Positions 8,315-16,162 of a stretch of 64,000 bases of DNA are shown piece after piece; position 1 is the stretch's first letter; each line of letters begins with the position of its first letter. The notes below the pieces were generated by a model that saw only the letters and a program-made list of their open reading frames with translations, searched no databases and was not told the origin of the DNA. The position numbers and the translations under genes were made by a program. The stretch comes from Labedella populi (GTDB lineage Bacteria; Actinomycetota; Actinomycetes; Actinomycetales; Microbacteriaceae): the NCBI RefSeq assembly GCF_004078655.1, contig NZ_RZNC01000005.1, forward strand, positions 1-64,000, read 5' to 3'.

Positions 8315-9262
8315 ATGTCGCAGACGCGAACGCAGCACACCCCGGTCTCCGAGATCCGGGTGCGCAAGTACAACAAGCGGGAAGCGATCGCCGGCTACTT
8401 GTTCATCAGCCCGTGGATCATCGGATTCCTGGTGTTCACGGCCGGAGCGATGGGGTACAGCCTCGTCATCTCGATGAGCGACTACAACCTCGCGACGGGT
8501 GAGATCTCCCCGACGGGCTTCGACAACTACGCGGGACTCTTCGAGGACCCCAAGGTCGCCCTGTCGCTCCGTAACACCCTGTTCTACGCGATCCTCGCCG
8601 TGCCGTTCGAGATCGCCTTCGCGCTCCTGCTCGCCTTCGTCCTCAACCGCGTCGGCCGCGGTGCCGGCTTCTTCCGCACGGTCTTCTACCTGCCGCGGAT
8701 GACGCCGACGGTCGCGACCGCCGCGATGTTCCTCCTCCTGCTCAACGGCAACACCGGCGCGATCAACCAGTTCTTGCGAATCTTCGGCATCGAAGGCCCG
8801 CAGTGGCTCATCGACCCGGACTGGGTGAAGCCGTCGATCGTCCTCATGACGCTCTGGGGCGTCGCGGGGACGATGGTCATCTTCCTCGCGGCGCTCAAGA
8901 ACGTGCCCGTCGAGCTCTACGAGGTGTCCGCGCTCGACGGCGCCGGGCCCGTCCGACAGTTCTTCTCGATCACCGTCCCGATGATCTCGGGAGCGATCTT
9001 CTTCAACGTGATCGTGCTGACGATCGCGGCCCTGCAGGTGTTCGACCAGGCCTATCTCCTGTTCTGGCGCGATCAGACGAACGCGTCGCCGGAGTCCTCG
9101 TTGTTCTACGGGGTCTACCTCTTCCAGCAGGCGTTCCGGCAGTTCAACTTCGGATTCGCGGCCGCGATGGCGTGGCTCTTGTTCGTCATCATCCTGCTCA
9201 TCACCCTCGTGCAGGTGAAGGTCAGCAACCGATTCGTCTACTACGAGGGGGACAACCGATGA
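8315..9262 (+). CDS. Sugar ABC transporter permease, MalF type
   Basis: A 315-residue integral membrane protein with six predicted helices. It opens with a short cytoplasmic basic stretch and a helix containing FISPWIIGFLVF. The EAA loop, ELYEVSALDGAGPVRQFFSITVP, is the contact site for the ATPase. It pairs with the next permease to form the channel of a carbohydrate importer. GAGGAGG lies about 12 bases before the ATG at 8315; a GTG at 8303 abuts that site and is too close to use. The stop overlaps the following start by four bases (ATGA), indicating coupling. No ATP-binding gene is in the operon. Confidence 0.9.
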   Translation: MSQTRTQHTPVSEIRVRKYNKREAIAGYLFISPWIIGFLVFTAGAMGYSLVISMSDYNLATGEISPTGFDNYAGLFEDPKVALSLRNTLFYAILAVPFEIAFALLLAFVLNRVGRGAGFFRTVFYLPRMTPTVATAAMFLLLLNGNTGAINQFLRIFGIEGPQWLIDPDWVKPSIVLMTLWGVAGTMVIFLAALKNVPVELYEVSALDGAGPVRQFFSITVPMISGAIFFNVIVLTIAALQVFDQAYLLFWRDQTNASPESSLFYGVYLFQQAFRQFNFGFAAAMAWLLFVIILLITLVQVKVSNRFVYYEGDNR

Positions 9263-10314
9263 GCTCATCGACGGGCACCACGACGGGTCCGGGCCTCGAC
9301 GACAGCACCGCCGGTGGCCCCGCTTCGGGGAAGGCCACTCCTGACGACGCCGTCTCGACCCACAGCGGCCCGATTGGCACGCTCCCGCCCGAGTTCGACG
9401 CCGAACTCGCCGAGCAGCCCGCCGGGCCGGCGCGCGCGGAACGCCGGTTCGCCGGAGACGCGAAGTACCGGACGCGTCGCCGGGTGCTCAAGGGAGTCCT
9501 CTGGGTCCTCCTCGCAGCCTTCAGCGCCCTGTTCCTCTACCCGTTCGTCTGGCTCGTGTCGGCGAGCCTCAAGCCGCGCGGCGAGGTCTTCGACAACCGC
9601 CTCATCCCGAACACGATCCTCCCCGGCAACTATGCGGAGGTCTGGAACCAGCTTCCGCTGTTCTCGTGGATCTTCAACAGTCTCGTCATCGCGCTCCTGG
9701 CCGCGGCGTTCGTGGCCGTCTCGAGCTCCCTCGTGGCATTCGGCTTCGCGTACTTCCGCTTCCCGGGCCGCGGCCTGCTCTTCGGCCTCGTCCTCGCGAC
9801 GATGATGTTGCCGGGCGCCGTCACGATGGTGCCGCAGTACCTCATCTGGAAGAACCTCGGGTTGCTCGGCACGTCACTCCCGCTGTTCGCGGCGAATCTC
9901 TTCGGCTCGGCGTTCTACATCTTCCTCCAGCGGCAGTTCTTCCTCGGCTTGCCGAAGGAGCTATTCGAGGCGGCGCGTCTCGACGGGGCGAGCTACTTCG
10001 GGCTGTTCCGTCGCATCGCCTTGCCTCTCTCGATACCCTCGTTCGTCATCATCTTCCTGTTCGAGTTCCAGGCCAGCTGGAACAACCTGCAGGGAGCGCT
10101 CATTTACCTGAACGCGGGAAGCGTCGAGGGTTTCACGGTGCCGCTCGGCATCTCCTACGCCATGACGACGTTCAGCCCGACCAACGGCGGACACGGCGAC
10201 TACCAGTACGTGATGGTCGCGAGCGTGATCGTCACGATCCCGATGCTCATCCTGTTCGCGTTCGGCCAGCGCTACTTCATCGAAGGCGTCGCGACCCAGG
10301 CGCGCAAGGGCTGA
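9259..10314 (+). CDS. Sugar ABC transporter permease, MalG type
   Basis: A 351-residue permease with six membrane segments and the EAA motif ELFEAARLDGASYFGLFRRIALP. It begins with an unusually long N-terminal extension of about 75 residues, rich in Thr, Ser, Gly and Pro, before the first helix (LKGVLWVLLAAFSALFLYP). MalG-type proteins normally have only 10-30 residues there. The start overlaps the MalF stop by four bases, which supports it. Together with the MalF-type protein it forms the membrane channel. As in many actinobacteria the energising ATPase is probably a shared MsmK-type protein encoded elsewhere. Confidence 0.9.
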   Translation: MSSSTGTTTGPGLDDSTAGGPASGKATPDDAVSTHSGPIGTLPPEFDAELAEQPAGPARAERRFAGDAKYRTRRRVLKGVLWVLLAAFSALFLYPFVWLVSASLKPRGEVFDNRLIPNTILPGNYAEVWNQLPLFSWIFNSLVIALLAAAFVAVSSSLVAFGFAYFRFPGRGLLFGLVLATMMLPGAVTMVPQYLIWKNLGLLGTSLPLFAANLFGSAFYIFLQRQFFLGLPKELFEAARLDGASYFGLFRRIALPLSIPSFVIIFLFEFQASWNNLQGALIYLNAGSVEGFTVPLGISYAMTTFSPTNGGHGDYQYVMVASVIVTIPMLILFAFGQRYFIEGVATQARKG

Positions 10315-10368
10315 GTCCAGAAGCAACGGGCCAGCCCCCTGCACGGCGCCTTCGGCCAGGAAAGGGTG

Positions 10369-10380
10369 TCAAGCGCTTGA
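10369..10380. promoter_or_regulatory. LacI-type palindrome TCAAGCGCTTGA before the P450 gene
   Basis: A perfect 12-bp palindrome 31 bases before the P450 start, sharing the AAGCGCTT core with the site at 8154-8167. This core is typical of LacI-family operators. It may bring the P450 gene under the same control as the importer, or act as part of the end of the importer transcript. Confidence 0.4.
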
Positions 10381-10411
10381 GAGGCGGGGCGATCGGGAGG
10401 AGGCTTCCGGC

Positions 10412-11800
10412 ATGAGTCAACACGAGGGGAACGGCCGGATCCAGGAGCGGGACGAATCCAGGCGGTCCATCCGCCGTCGCTCCGGAGGACGCCGCGTCAC
10501 TCGCCCGGCCGGGACCGACAGCTCCGTGGCACTCCTCACGGAGGGGTATCTCTACGGCCGCAATCGCTTCGAGCGCGCCGGAGGCGACCTCTTCGAGACC
10601 CGGCTGATGCTGCGCCCCGCGACGGTCGTGTACGGCGCGGACGCCGCTCGGATGTTCTACGACGGCGACCGATTCGGGAGAGAGCGCGCGATGCCGACCT
10701 CGGTCATGCACCTCCTGCAGGACGAGGGCAGCGTGCAATCGCTCACGGGAGCAGCACACCGGAGACGTAAGTCCCTGTTCGTCGAACTCCTCATGGACGA
10801 CGCCGCGATCGCCGACGTGCAGAGCGTCTACCGGAACGAATGGGCGAGAGCCGTCCGCACCTGGACCGGTGAGGTCGTACTGCACGACGAACTCGTGCGA
10901 CTTCTCACCCGTGTCGCTCTGCGCTGGGTCGGTATCGCTCCCTCCAACGTCGACGTCGATCGGCTGAGCGGTGACCTCATCGCGATGATCAACGGGGCGG
11001 GTTCCTTCGGGCCCGCGAATTGGGCAGCGCGGGCCCGCCGCCGGAACGCCGAACGGTGGGCGCGCGACGTCATCGCCGCCGACCGGAGGGAGTCCGAGCG
11101 GTTGAGGCTCTCCGGTCGGAAGTCCTCCCCGGCCGATGTGCGGCAGACTCCCCTGCGCCGCCTCGCGAACGCCCGTGGTGACGACGACCGGCCGCTTCCC
11201 CTCGAGGTCGCCGCCGTCGAACTCCTCAACGTGCTGCGCCCGACGGTCGCCGTCGCCCGATTCATCGTCTTCGGGGCTCACGCGATGAATCGGTGGCCCG
11301 GGTGGCGGCGGCGACTGCGCACGGGAGCCACTCCCGAGCAGGACGCTCTCCTCCTGACCCACGAGGTACGCCGGTGTTACCCTTTCTTCCCCGTCATCGG
11401 CGGCACGGCGACACGGTCGTTCGAGTGGCGGGACCGGGTCTTCGAGCCGGGCGACTGGGTCCTGCTCGACCTGTATGCGACGAACCACGACGAGCGTATC
11501 TGGGGAGACTCCACCGTCTTCCGCCCCGACCGTTTCCGCGACTGGGACGGCGACCCGTTCACGCTCGTGCCTCAAGGCGCCGGTGACGCCGCGAGCGGGC
11601 ACCGGTGCCCAGGAGAGCGTGCGACCGTCGCCATCATGGAGACCGCCATGCTCGAACTCGCCCGGCTCGACTACTACCTGCCGGAGCAGGACCTGAGCAT
11701 CGCACTCAACCGCTTCCCGGCCCTCCCCCACAGCGGGTTCCTGATAGGACTCCTCCCTCCGGCCCGCGCCCGCGGTCGAGCTCCATCGCCTCTCGGGTGA
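10412..11800 (+). CDS. CYP152-type cytochrome P450 (fatty-acid peroxygenase)
   Basis: A 462-residue P450. CYP152 features include GGDLFETRLMLRP near the N-terminus, GAAHRRRKSLF, the substrate-region LRPTVAVARF with Arg276-Pro, RRCYPFFPV, and the haem loop PQGAGDAASGHRCPGE with Cys399 as ligand. In BS-beta/SP-alpha enzymes the Arg of the Arg-Pro pair holds the fatty-acid carboxylate and replaces the usual acid-alcohol pair, so H2O2 rather than a redox partner drives hydroxylation or decarboxylation. That Arg is present here. The first 40 residues are a basic, low-complexity extension. GGAGGAGG precedes the ATG. No ferredoxin gene is adjacent, as expected. Confidence 0.9.
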   Translation: MSQHEGNGRIQERDESRRSIRRRSGGRRVTRPAGTDSSVALLTEGYLYGRNRFERAGGDLFETRLMLRPATVVYGADAARMFYDGDRFGRERAMPTSVMHLLQDEGSVQSLTGAAHRRRKSLFVELLMDDAAIADVQSVYRNEWARAVRTWTGEVVLHDELVRLLTRVALRWVGIAPSNVDVDRLSGDLIAMINGAGSFGPANWAARARRRNAERWARDVIAADRRESERLRLSGRKSSPADVRQTPLRRLANARGDDDRPLPLEVAAVELLNVLRPTVAVARFIVFGAHAMNRWPGWRRRLRTGATPEQDALLLTHEVRRCYPFFPVIGGTATRSFEWRDRVFEPGDWVLLDLYATNHDERIWGDSTVFRPDRFRDWDGDPFTLVPQGAGDAASGHRCPGERATVAIMETAMLELARLDYYLPEQDLSIALNRFPALPHSGFLIGLLPPARARGRAPSPLG

Positions 11801-11942
11801 CGGGCGAGGGCGCGGGAAGTATAGGGCCTGCCCCCCGAGCGGGGAACGGTCACACCTTCCGTTTGTCGTTCTCCCCTTCGGCGCGGGAGCATGGAACGGA
11901 CAGCACGAACCCGATCCGGGATCATCGACGAGAGGACCGACA

Positions 11943-12377
11943 ATGTCCACACGCTCCACGGAGGATCGCCCAAGCCTTCAAGACAGGTCTCTCGGCTCGC
12001 TCATCGGACGTCTGCCCGAACTCATCTCGCGGCTCATCCGCGGCGAGATCCAGCTCGCGAAGCAGGAGATGACGGCGAAACTCAAGTCGGCGGGCGTCGG
12101 TGTCGGCCTTCTCGTGGGCGCCGGGATCCTCGCGATCATCTTCCTGCAGATCCTGCTGGCGGCGGCGATCATCGCCTTGTCCCTGATCTTGCCTGCATGG
12201 GCCTCGGCACTCATCGTCGGCGGAGTGGTGCTGATCATCGTCATCGTGCTGGCACTCGTCGGGCTGAAGGCGCTCAAGACGGGCGTCCCCCCTGTGCCGA
12301 CCGAAGCCGTCGAGAACGTGAAGGCCGACGTCCGGGCCTTCAAGGGCGAGGGCGAGTATGACAGCGCCAACCGCTGA
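11943..12377 (+). CDS. Actinobacterial holin-X family protein (DUF1469)
   Basis: A 144-residue protein. An amphipathic N-terminal stretch (LGSLIGRLPELISRLIRGEIQ) leads to a charged helix AKQEMTAKLKSAG, two long membrane segments (about 50-78 and 84-108) and a short acidic tail. This is the 'putative actinobacterial holin-X / phage holin' family, also known as DUF1469. Most members are housekeeping membrane proteins, not phage lysis genes, and no phage genes are near. Its 3' end overlaps by 20 bases a small membrane protein gene, matching the common holin-X plus DUF3618-like pairing. GAGAGGA precedes the ATG. Confidence 0.85.
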   Translation: MSTRSTEDRPSLQDRSLGSLIGRLPELISRLIRGEIQLAKQEMTAKLKSAGVGVGLLVGAGILAIIFLQILLAAAIIALSLILPAWASALIVGGVVLIIVIVLALVGLKALKTGVPPVPTEAVENVKADVRAFKGEGEYDSANR

Positions 12378-12531
12378 GACGTTCGATCCGACGCGGCGGT
12401 GGGGGGATCTTGTCTCCCGCGTTCGTGCTCGGGCGGCAGAGCAGCCCGTCCCCGTGGCGGCGGTCGTCGCCGCCGGCAGCGCCGTCGTAGCCCTCGCCGT
12501 CTTCCTGCTGATCCGGGTCCGCCGGCGCTGA
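12358..12531 (+). CDS. 57-residue single-pass membrane protein paired with holin-X
   Basis: A short gene starting MTAPTAETFDPTRRWGDL and ending with one membrane helix (VAAVVAAGSAVVALAVFLLI) and an RVRRR tail. Its ATG lies 20 bases inside the end of the holin-X gene, in another frame, so translation is probably coupled. The layout, a basic amphipathic N-terminus followed by a C-terminal anchor, recalls the DUF3618-like partners that follow holin-X in many actinobacteria, although the DUF3618 consensus itself is weak here. The function is unknown. Confidence 0.6.
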   Translation: MTAPTAETFDPTRRWGDLVSRVRARAAEQPVPVAAVVAAGSAVVALAVFLLIRVRRR

Positions 12532-12761
12532 CGACGACCCGTCGTCCACACCGCCGCCCGGGCTAGTCCGCTCCCCTCCGACTGTCAAGGAGGTGTCCCT
12601 CGCGCGGGGTGCGCCTACCGTGGAAGCAGCGGGTGATCGAAGACGATTCCCGCGAAACCTCGCTCGCGTCAGGCGCAGACGAGGGAGCCGGCACCGGACG
12701 CACACCGGCAGCCGATGGCAGCGGGCCGCGGACGTCGGCGCGCATGAAGGGGAGCTGCATC

Positions 12762-13112
12762 ATGACACTGGACATCCACACCACCCGGGACATCCACGCC
12801 ACCCGGAAGAGCACCCGGCCAGTCCGGCCGGTGGCACCGGCGGGTGACGCCGCACCGATGCGTGAGGCGGCACCGATTCGTGAGCACACGCCACTCATTC
12901 ACGCCGGTGTCGTCGAGACCGACGCACATGACGAACTCGTCCTCGACCGCGTCTCCCCGAGTCTCTTGCGCGTCGCGCATGGCGAGCGGGTCATGGGCTT
13001 CGTCGAGCACGTGGGCCGCGTCTACGTGGCCCTCGCGGGCGAGCGCTACGACCGCGCCGTCGAGGTCGCACAGTCCCTCGACGTGACCCGCGCGGCACGC
13101 GCGCTCGTCTGA
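12762..13112 (+). CDS. Hypothetical protein, 116 residues
   Basis: The N-terminal third is low complexity, with repeated HTTRDIHATR-type and PVRPVAP segments. The C-terminal half (about residues 60-116) looks folded: SPSLLRVAHGERVMGFVEHVGRVYVALAGE, then YDRAVEVAQSLD. The ATG at 12762 follows AAGGGGAGC by about seven bases. A longer in-frame extension exists but lacks such a site. Upstream, 12532-12761 is a 230-bp gap in which TACCGT at 12616-12621 is the only promoter-like element I see. I do not recognise the family. The DJ-1-like gene follows 60 bases downstream. Confidence 0.5.
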   Translation: MTLDIHTTRDIHATRKSTRPVRPVAPAGDAAPMREAAPIREHTPLIHAGVVETDAHDELVLDRVSPSLLRVAHGERVMGFVEHVGRVYVALAGERYDRAVEVAQSLDVTRAARALV

Positions 13113-13172
13113 CCCGCACGACGCCCGAGTACCCGAGACAGAACCGACAGCACGACGCATGAAGGAGGAACG

Positions 13173-13703
13173 ATGAGCGCTCTCGTCATCACCACGAACT
13201 ACGGAGTCGAGCAGGACGAACTCACGGAGCCGGTCAAGGCCCTCCGTGACGCCGGTATCGACGTCACCATCGCGGCCGTGTCCACCGACCCCATCCAGAC
13301 CCTCGTCGGAGACAAGGACCCGGGCGAGACCGTCACGCCGGACACCACGATCGACGCCGTCGATCCAGCGTCCTTCGATCTCCTCGTCGTGCCGGGCGGC
13401 ACGATCAACGCCGACAACATCCGCCAGCAGAGCGACGCCATCGAGATCGCCCGCAGTTTCGCGCGTGACGGCAAGACGATCGCCGCCATCTGCCATGGTC
13501 CGTGGCTGCTGGTGGAGGCGGGCCTGACGGACGGCCGGAGCCTCACGTCGTGGGCGAGCCTCAAGACGGATCTCCGGAACTCCGGCGCGACGTGGACGGA
13601 CGAGGAACTCGTCACGGACTCCGACGGGGACTGGACGCTCATCACCTCCCGCTCGCCCGAGGACCTGCCGGCATTCACCGACGCCATCACCTCCACGTCC
13701 TGA
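13173..13703 (+). CDS. DJ-1/PfpI family protein (type 1 glutamine amidotransferase-like)
   Basis: A 176-residue single-domain protein of the DJ-1/PfpI fold. The nucleophile elbow AAICHGPWLL (Cys near residue 110 followed by His) and the strand LVVPGG before it are clear, and the N-terminal ITTNYGVEQDEL corresponds to the acidic substrate loop. Members include deglycases, glyoxalase III and protease-like chaperones; the exact activity cannot be read from sequence. AAGGAGGAA lies five bases before the ATG. A VOC-family gene follows 18 bases downstream on the same strand, so the two may act together on reactive carbonyls, which is inference. Confidence 0.88.
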   Translation: MSALVITTNYGVEQDELTEPVKALRDAGIDVTIAAVSTDPIQTLVGDKDPGETVTPDTTIDAVDPASFDLLVVPGGTINADNIRQQSDAIEIARSFARDGKTIAAICHGPWLLVEAGLTDGRSLTSWASLKTDLRNSGATWTDEELVTDSDGDWTLITSRSPEDLPAFTDAITSTS

Positions 13704-13721
13704 GCACGCGCTCGAGGCAGG

Positions 13722-14093
13722 ATGACCGCTATGAGGATCACACGGAAGATCGTCGTGTTCGACACCGCTGACCTCGAGGCCGAGAGCTCCTTCTGGGCCG
13801 ACCTGCTGGGCGGCACCGTCGAACGCGACGACGACTGGCATTCGCTCCACGTCGATGGAAGGGAGGAACTCGCCTTCCAGCTCGCACCCGACCACGTGCC
13901 CCCGCAGTGGCCGGACGGCGAGCCCCAGCAGCTCCACCTCGACCTCATCGTCGACGACATCCGGTCGGCGCACGACGAGGCGATGGCGGTCGGCGCCCGG
14001 CTCCTGAAGCGTGCCGACGATCTCGACGCGCCAAAGGGGTTCCAGGTCTACGCCGACCCGGCGGGCCACCCCTTCTGCCTCTGCTGGGAGTGA
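13722..14093 (+). CDS. VOC superfamily (glyoxalase/bleomycin-resistance-like) protein
   Basis: A 123-residue protein with two beta-alpha-beta-beta-beta modules. It opens ITRKIVVFDTADLEAESSFWADLLGG in outline and ends DPAGHPFCLCWE, the usual VOC C-terminal metal/substrate strand. The His and Glu positions of classical glyoxalase I are only partly kept, so it belongs to the broad DUF-type VOC group found widely in actinobacteria. The start at 13722 has GAGG five bases upstream; an ATG nine bases later is possible. It lies 18 bases after the DJ-1-like gene and is probably in the same transcript. Confidence 0.8.
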   Translation: MTAMRITRKIVVFDTADLEAESSFWADLLGGTVERDDDWHSLHVDGREELAFQLAPDHVPPQWPDGEPQQLHLDLIVDDIRSAHDEAMAVGARLLKRADDLDAPKGFQVYADPAGHPFCLCWE

Positions 14094-14132
14094 GGAGCGG
14101 GCACCGTAGCCCCCGAAGCCGGGGATCGACAG

Positions 14133-14165
14133 GGGCACCGGCGAGTGCCCGGTCGCGATTAGCCT
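14133..14165 (+). promoter_or_regulatory. Promoter-like element and inverted repeat before the type III PKS gene
   Basis: GGGCAC and GTGCCC form a perfect 6-bp inverted repeat with a 6-base spacer (14133-14150). TAGCCT at 14160-14165 is a plausible -10 lying seven bases before the ATG, with no Shine-Dalgarno sequence between, so the PKS message may be leaderless and the repeat an operator. A clear -35 is not seen. Confidence 0.35.
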
Positions 14166-14171
14166 GACACC

Positions 14172-15356
14172 ATGCCCGCCCGTATCCGCTCCATCGAAAC
14201 CCGCGTGCCGGACGCCGTCATCTCGCAAGAGTCGGTGCGCGACATCTTCCGAAGCCAGCCAGACGCGTCGCGGTTGGCGCAGCGACTCATCGGCGCCGCA
14301 TTCGACGCGTCCGCCATCGACACCCGCCACACCGTGATCAGCGAACTGGCCGACCGGGCACCGGGCGGCTCCGCACCGGCGGACGGCACTGCTCCTTCGG
14401 ACGATTCCGCGCCGATCTTCTTCTCCCGGGAATCGGGGCGGATCCTGAACCCCGGCACGGGCGTACGCAACGACGTCTACACGCGCGAGGCACCTCCTCT
14501 CCTCATCGGAGCGGCGCGCGCCGCTCTCGACGCGTCGGGCTTCGAGGCGTCCGACGTGACCCACGTCGTCACGGTCTCCTGCACCGGATTCTTCGCGCCC
14601 GGGCCGGATTACCGACTCGTCCGCGCTCTCGGGCTCGACGCGGACACTCAGCGCTACCACCTCGGGTTCATGGGATGCTACGGCGCGTTCCCGGCGCTGC
14701 GCTCCGCCGCCCAGTTCTGCGCGGCCGACCCGGACGCGGTGGTCCTCGTGGTGTGTGTCGAGCTCTGCACACTACACATCCGCTCGTCCGACGACCCCGA
14801 CTCGATCGTCGCCTCGTCGGTGTTCGCGGACGGAGCCGCAGCCGCGGTCGTCACCGCGCGGGAGGACGGAGCGATCGGGCCGTCCCTCGAGCTGGACCAC
14901 TTCTCCACGACGATCACGAGCGACGGCGAAGCGGACATGGCGTGGACGATCTCCGATCACGGCTTCGAGATGGTCCTGAGCAGCTACGTCCCCCAGATCA
15001 TCGGACGCTCGATCGAGGCAGCCCTGGCGCCGGTCATGAGCACCGTCGACGGAGCCGTCGACGATCCCTCCGGACGGATCGAGAAGTGGGCGATCCATCC
15101 GGGCGGGCGGAGCATTCTCGACCGGGTGCAAACGACCCTCCGTCTCGACGACGCGCAACTGGAGCCGTCCCGCGAGGTCCTCCGAACGGTCGGCAACATG
15201 TCGAGTGGAACCGTGCTGTTCATCCTGCGTTCCATCCTGCACGGCGACGACGCCTCCGTGACGGCACCCGACGCGGCCGAACGCGTGTGCGCGATGGCGT
15301 TCGGACCCGGCCTCACCGTGGAGTCCGCGATGATGACTCGTCGAGGCGGACGGTGA
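14172..15356 (+). CDS. Type III polyketide synthase (alkylresorcinol/phenolic-lipid type)
   Basis: A 394-residue chalcone-synthase-fold enzyme. The triad is intact: Cys169 in GFMGCYGAFPAL, His309 in WAIHPGG and Asn342 in VGNMSSGT. It condenses a starter acyl-CoA with malonyl-CoA units. The neighbours at 15353 (methyltransferase) and 16159 (flavin hydroxylase) reproduce the srsA-srsB-srsC order of Streptomyces griseus, which makes methylated phenolic lipids from fatty acyl starters, so an alkylresorcinol-type product is the best guess. An insertion rich in Gly, Ser, Ala and Asp (about residues 64-80) is unusual. Its stop overlaps the next GTG start. Confidence 0.9.
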   Translation: MPARIRSIETRVPDAVISQESVRDIFRSQPDASRLAQRLIGAAFDASAIDTRHTVISELADRAPGGSAPADGTAPSDDSAPIFFSRESGRILNPGTGVRNDVYTREAPPLLIGAARAALDASGFEASDVTHVVTVSCTGFFAPGPDYRLVRALGLDADTQRYHLGFMGCYGAFPALRSAAQFCAADPDAVVLVVCVELCTLHIRSSDDPDSIVASSVFADGAAAAVVTAREDGAIGPSLELDHFSTTITSDGEADMAWTISDHGFEMVLSSYVPQIIGRSIEAALAPVMSTVDGAVDDPSGRIEKWAIHPGGRSILDRVQTTLRLDDAQLEPSREVLRTVGNMSSGTVLFILRSILHGDDASVTAPDAAERVCAMAFGPGLTVESAMMTRRGGR

Positions 15357-16162
15357 ACGTCTCTCCGCAGCGCGCAGCGTCCCGGAGACGACGGGACGAC
15401 GCGTGGTGGCCGTCGCTCCGCGAACGCGACACCGAGCTCATCGAGTTGATGGACGACCCCGATTGTGACCCGATCGCGCTCGATCGCACGTATGCGCGCT
15501 TCGGCATGGTCAATCGCCTCGTGTCCGGGTGGCGCGGCGTCTATCGCGACCTCATCCGGCCGCTCGCGCGCGAGGCGCTCACCTCCCCGACGGGAGCGTC
15601 GTCGCTCTCGATACTCGACATCGGGTTCGGCGGAGGTGACGTCCCCATCGCGCTCGCGCGGTGGGCGCGATCCGACGGTCTCGAACTCGTCATCACCGCG
15701 ATCGATCCCGATGCGAGGGCCTTCGCCTTCGCGACGAACCGTCCCGCTCCGCCGAACGTGTCGTTCCGCCGCGAGGGCAGCTCCGAACTCGTGGCCCGCG
15801 GGGAGCGCTTCGACGTCGTGCTCTCGAACCACGTGCTCCACCATCTCGACGCGACGGCCCTCGACCAGGTCCTCGGCGACTCGGCGGCGCTCGCCCGCCG
15901 TCTCGCCGTCCACAACGACATCCAGCGCAGCCGGGCAGCATACGTCGGCTATCAGGTCGGCATCACGCCGATCGCCCGCGGCTCCTTCCTGCGCACGGAC
16001 GGCTTGCGCTCCATCCGACGGAGCTACACCGCGCGAGAGCTCGCACGTGTCCTCCCGAGCGGCTGGCGCGTGGAGCGGCACGCACCCTTCCGGGTCCTCG
16101 CCCTCCTCGACGCCGTCGGGATGGAGTCGGCCTCGACCGGCGATGGGCACGACCGGCGATGA
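15353..16162 (+). CDS. Class I SAM-dependent methyltransferase (SrsB-like)
   Basis: A 269-residue methyltransferase. The SAM-binding glycine motif is LDIGFGGGDVPIALARWA near residue 80, followed by an acidic strand end ITAIDPD, and motif IV is FDVVLSNHVLHHLD. The N-terminal region with DRTYARFGMVNRLVSGW is shared with methyltransferases found next to type III PKS genes. It probably O-methylates the phenolic product of the upstream synthase. The GTG start at 15353 overlaps the PKS stop (GTGA) and its own stop overlaps the next start (ATGA), so the three genes are translationally coupled. Confidence 0.85.
   Translation: MNVSPQRAASRRRRDDAWWPSLRERDTELIELMDDPDCDPIALDRTYARFGMVNRLVSGWRGVYRDLIRPLAREALTSPTGASSLSILDIGFGGGDVPIALARWARSDGLELVITAIDPDARAFAFATNRPAPPNVSFRREGSSELVARGERFDVVLSNHVLHHLDATALDQVLGDSAALARRLAVHNDIQRSRAAYVGYQVGITPIARGSFLRTDGLRSIRRSYTARELARVLPSGWRVERHAPFRVLALLDAVGMESASTGDGHDRR

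Noticed and set aside
11943-12531. Holin-X and its small partner as part of a prophage lysis cassette
   Set aside because: No endolysin, portal, terminase or integrase genes are present. The family is a normal chromosomal one in actinobacteria.
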